This document shows positions 24,859-24,996 of a stretch of DNA of 24,996 bases, piece after piece. How positions within the stretch are numbered: the stretch's first letter is position 1; every line of letters starts with the position of its first letter. Below the pieces are notes generated by a model. The model was not told the origin of the DNA, did not search any database, and worked only from the letters and a program-made list of their open reading frames with translations. Source of the DNA: Coriobacteriia bacterium (lineage in GTDB: Bacteria > Actinomycetota > Coriobacteriia > Coriobacteriales > Atopobiaceae); the NCBI GenBank assembly GCA_003150175.1, contig QAKZ01000002.1, positions 1-24,996 on the forward strand. The letters are read 5' to 3'. Position numbers and translations under genes: made by a program.

Positions 24859-24996
24859 CTACTTCCTCAGCCCGCGCCGGTCAACCACCTCCCTCACGGC
24901 CTCCGCCGCGTAGAGCCTCGCGGCCTCCAGCCTCTCGTCGGACGGGGGCTCCGCCGCGGACGGCGCCGCCTTGGCGAGCGACGAGGGCGACAGCAG
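24859..24996 (-). CDS. 3' end of an unidentified gene (partial)
   Basis: The reverse strand is open from the window edge to a TAG at 24859-24861, giving the last 45 residues of a protein. The end is helical and charged (DERLEAARLYAAEAVREVV, then DRRGLRK). I do not recognise a family. Four of six Arg codons are AGG, while neighbouring genes mostly use CGC, so it may have a different origin or simply be a chance frame. Support is the open frame to the edge and the protein-like alternation of residues; without the upstream part this is weak. Confidence 0.45.
   Translation of the reverse strand: MLSPSSLAKAAPSAAEPPSDERLEAARLYAAEAVREVVDRRGLRK

Overview
The window looks like chromosomal DNA of a high-GC gut actinobacterium, most like the Coriobacteriia (Collinsella type). 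The grounds are the strong C/G third-position bias, the gene content, and membrane-anchored GH3 glycosidases next to a GPH-type sugar symporter. This assignment is inference, since there is no rRNA or other marker gene.

Left part (1-10.9 kb, + strand): a glycoside-use locus. It holds a chimeric reading frame (GH3 head joined to a GH2 tail), a membrane-anchored GH3 enzyme (GH3-A), a MarR regulator, a second anchored GH3 enzyme (GH3-B), a small four-helix membrane protein and a GPH sugar:cation symporter. The first 453 bases of the window recur exactly at 5157-5609, where they form the promoter, ribosome site and first 140 codons of GH3-B. Near-palindromes related to CTGATATATCAG lie upstream of GH3-A, GH3-B (three copies) and the transporter, which suggests one regulon, possibly under the embedded MarR protein. 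The likely job is cutting glycosides at the outer face of the membrane and importing the released sugar.

Middle part (10.9-18.5 kb): a VanA/VanB-like D-Ala-D-X ligase (+), a 29-bp perfect inverted repeat, a small peptide deformylase (-), a MarR regulator (+), a two-subunit ABC exporter broken by a stop, frameshifts and deletions (+), and an intact YgiQ-type radical SAM protein (-).

Right part (18.5-25 kb): a large c-di-GMP protein (GGDEF-PAS-GGDEF-GGDEF-EAL) with two frameshifts (+), then a reverse-strand metal-resistance operon: SmtB-like ArsR repressor, stand-alone HMA metallochaperone and P1B-type Zn/Cd ATPase. Its promoter carries a 12-2-12-type operator between the -35 and -10 boxes. 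The window ends in the 3' end of an unidentified reverse-strand gene.

Two cautions apply. The exact 453-bp repeat with a chimeric junction, and the cluster of small indels at 13.5-20.2 kb, could be real rearrangement and decay or could be assembly or sequencing error. Sequence alone cannot separate these. I saw no tRNA, rRNA, CRISPR array, transposase or integrase gene.
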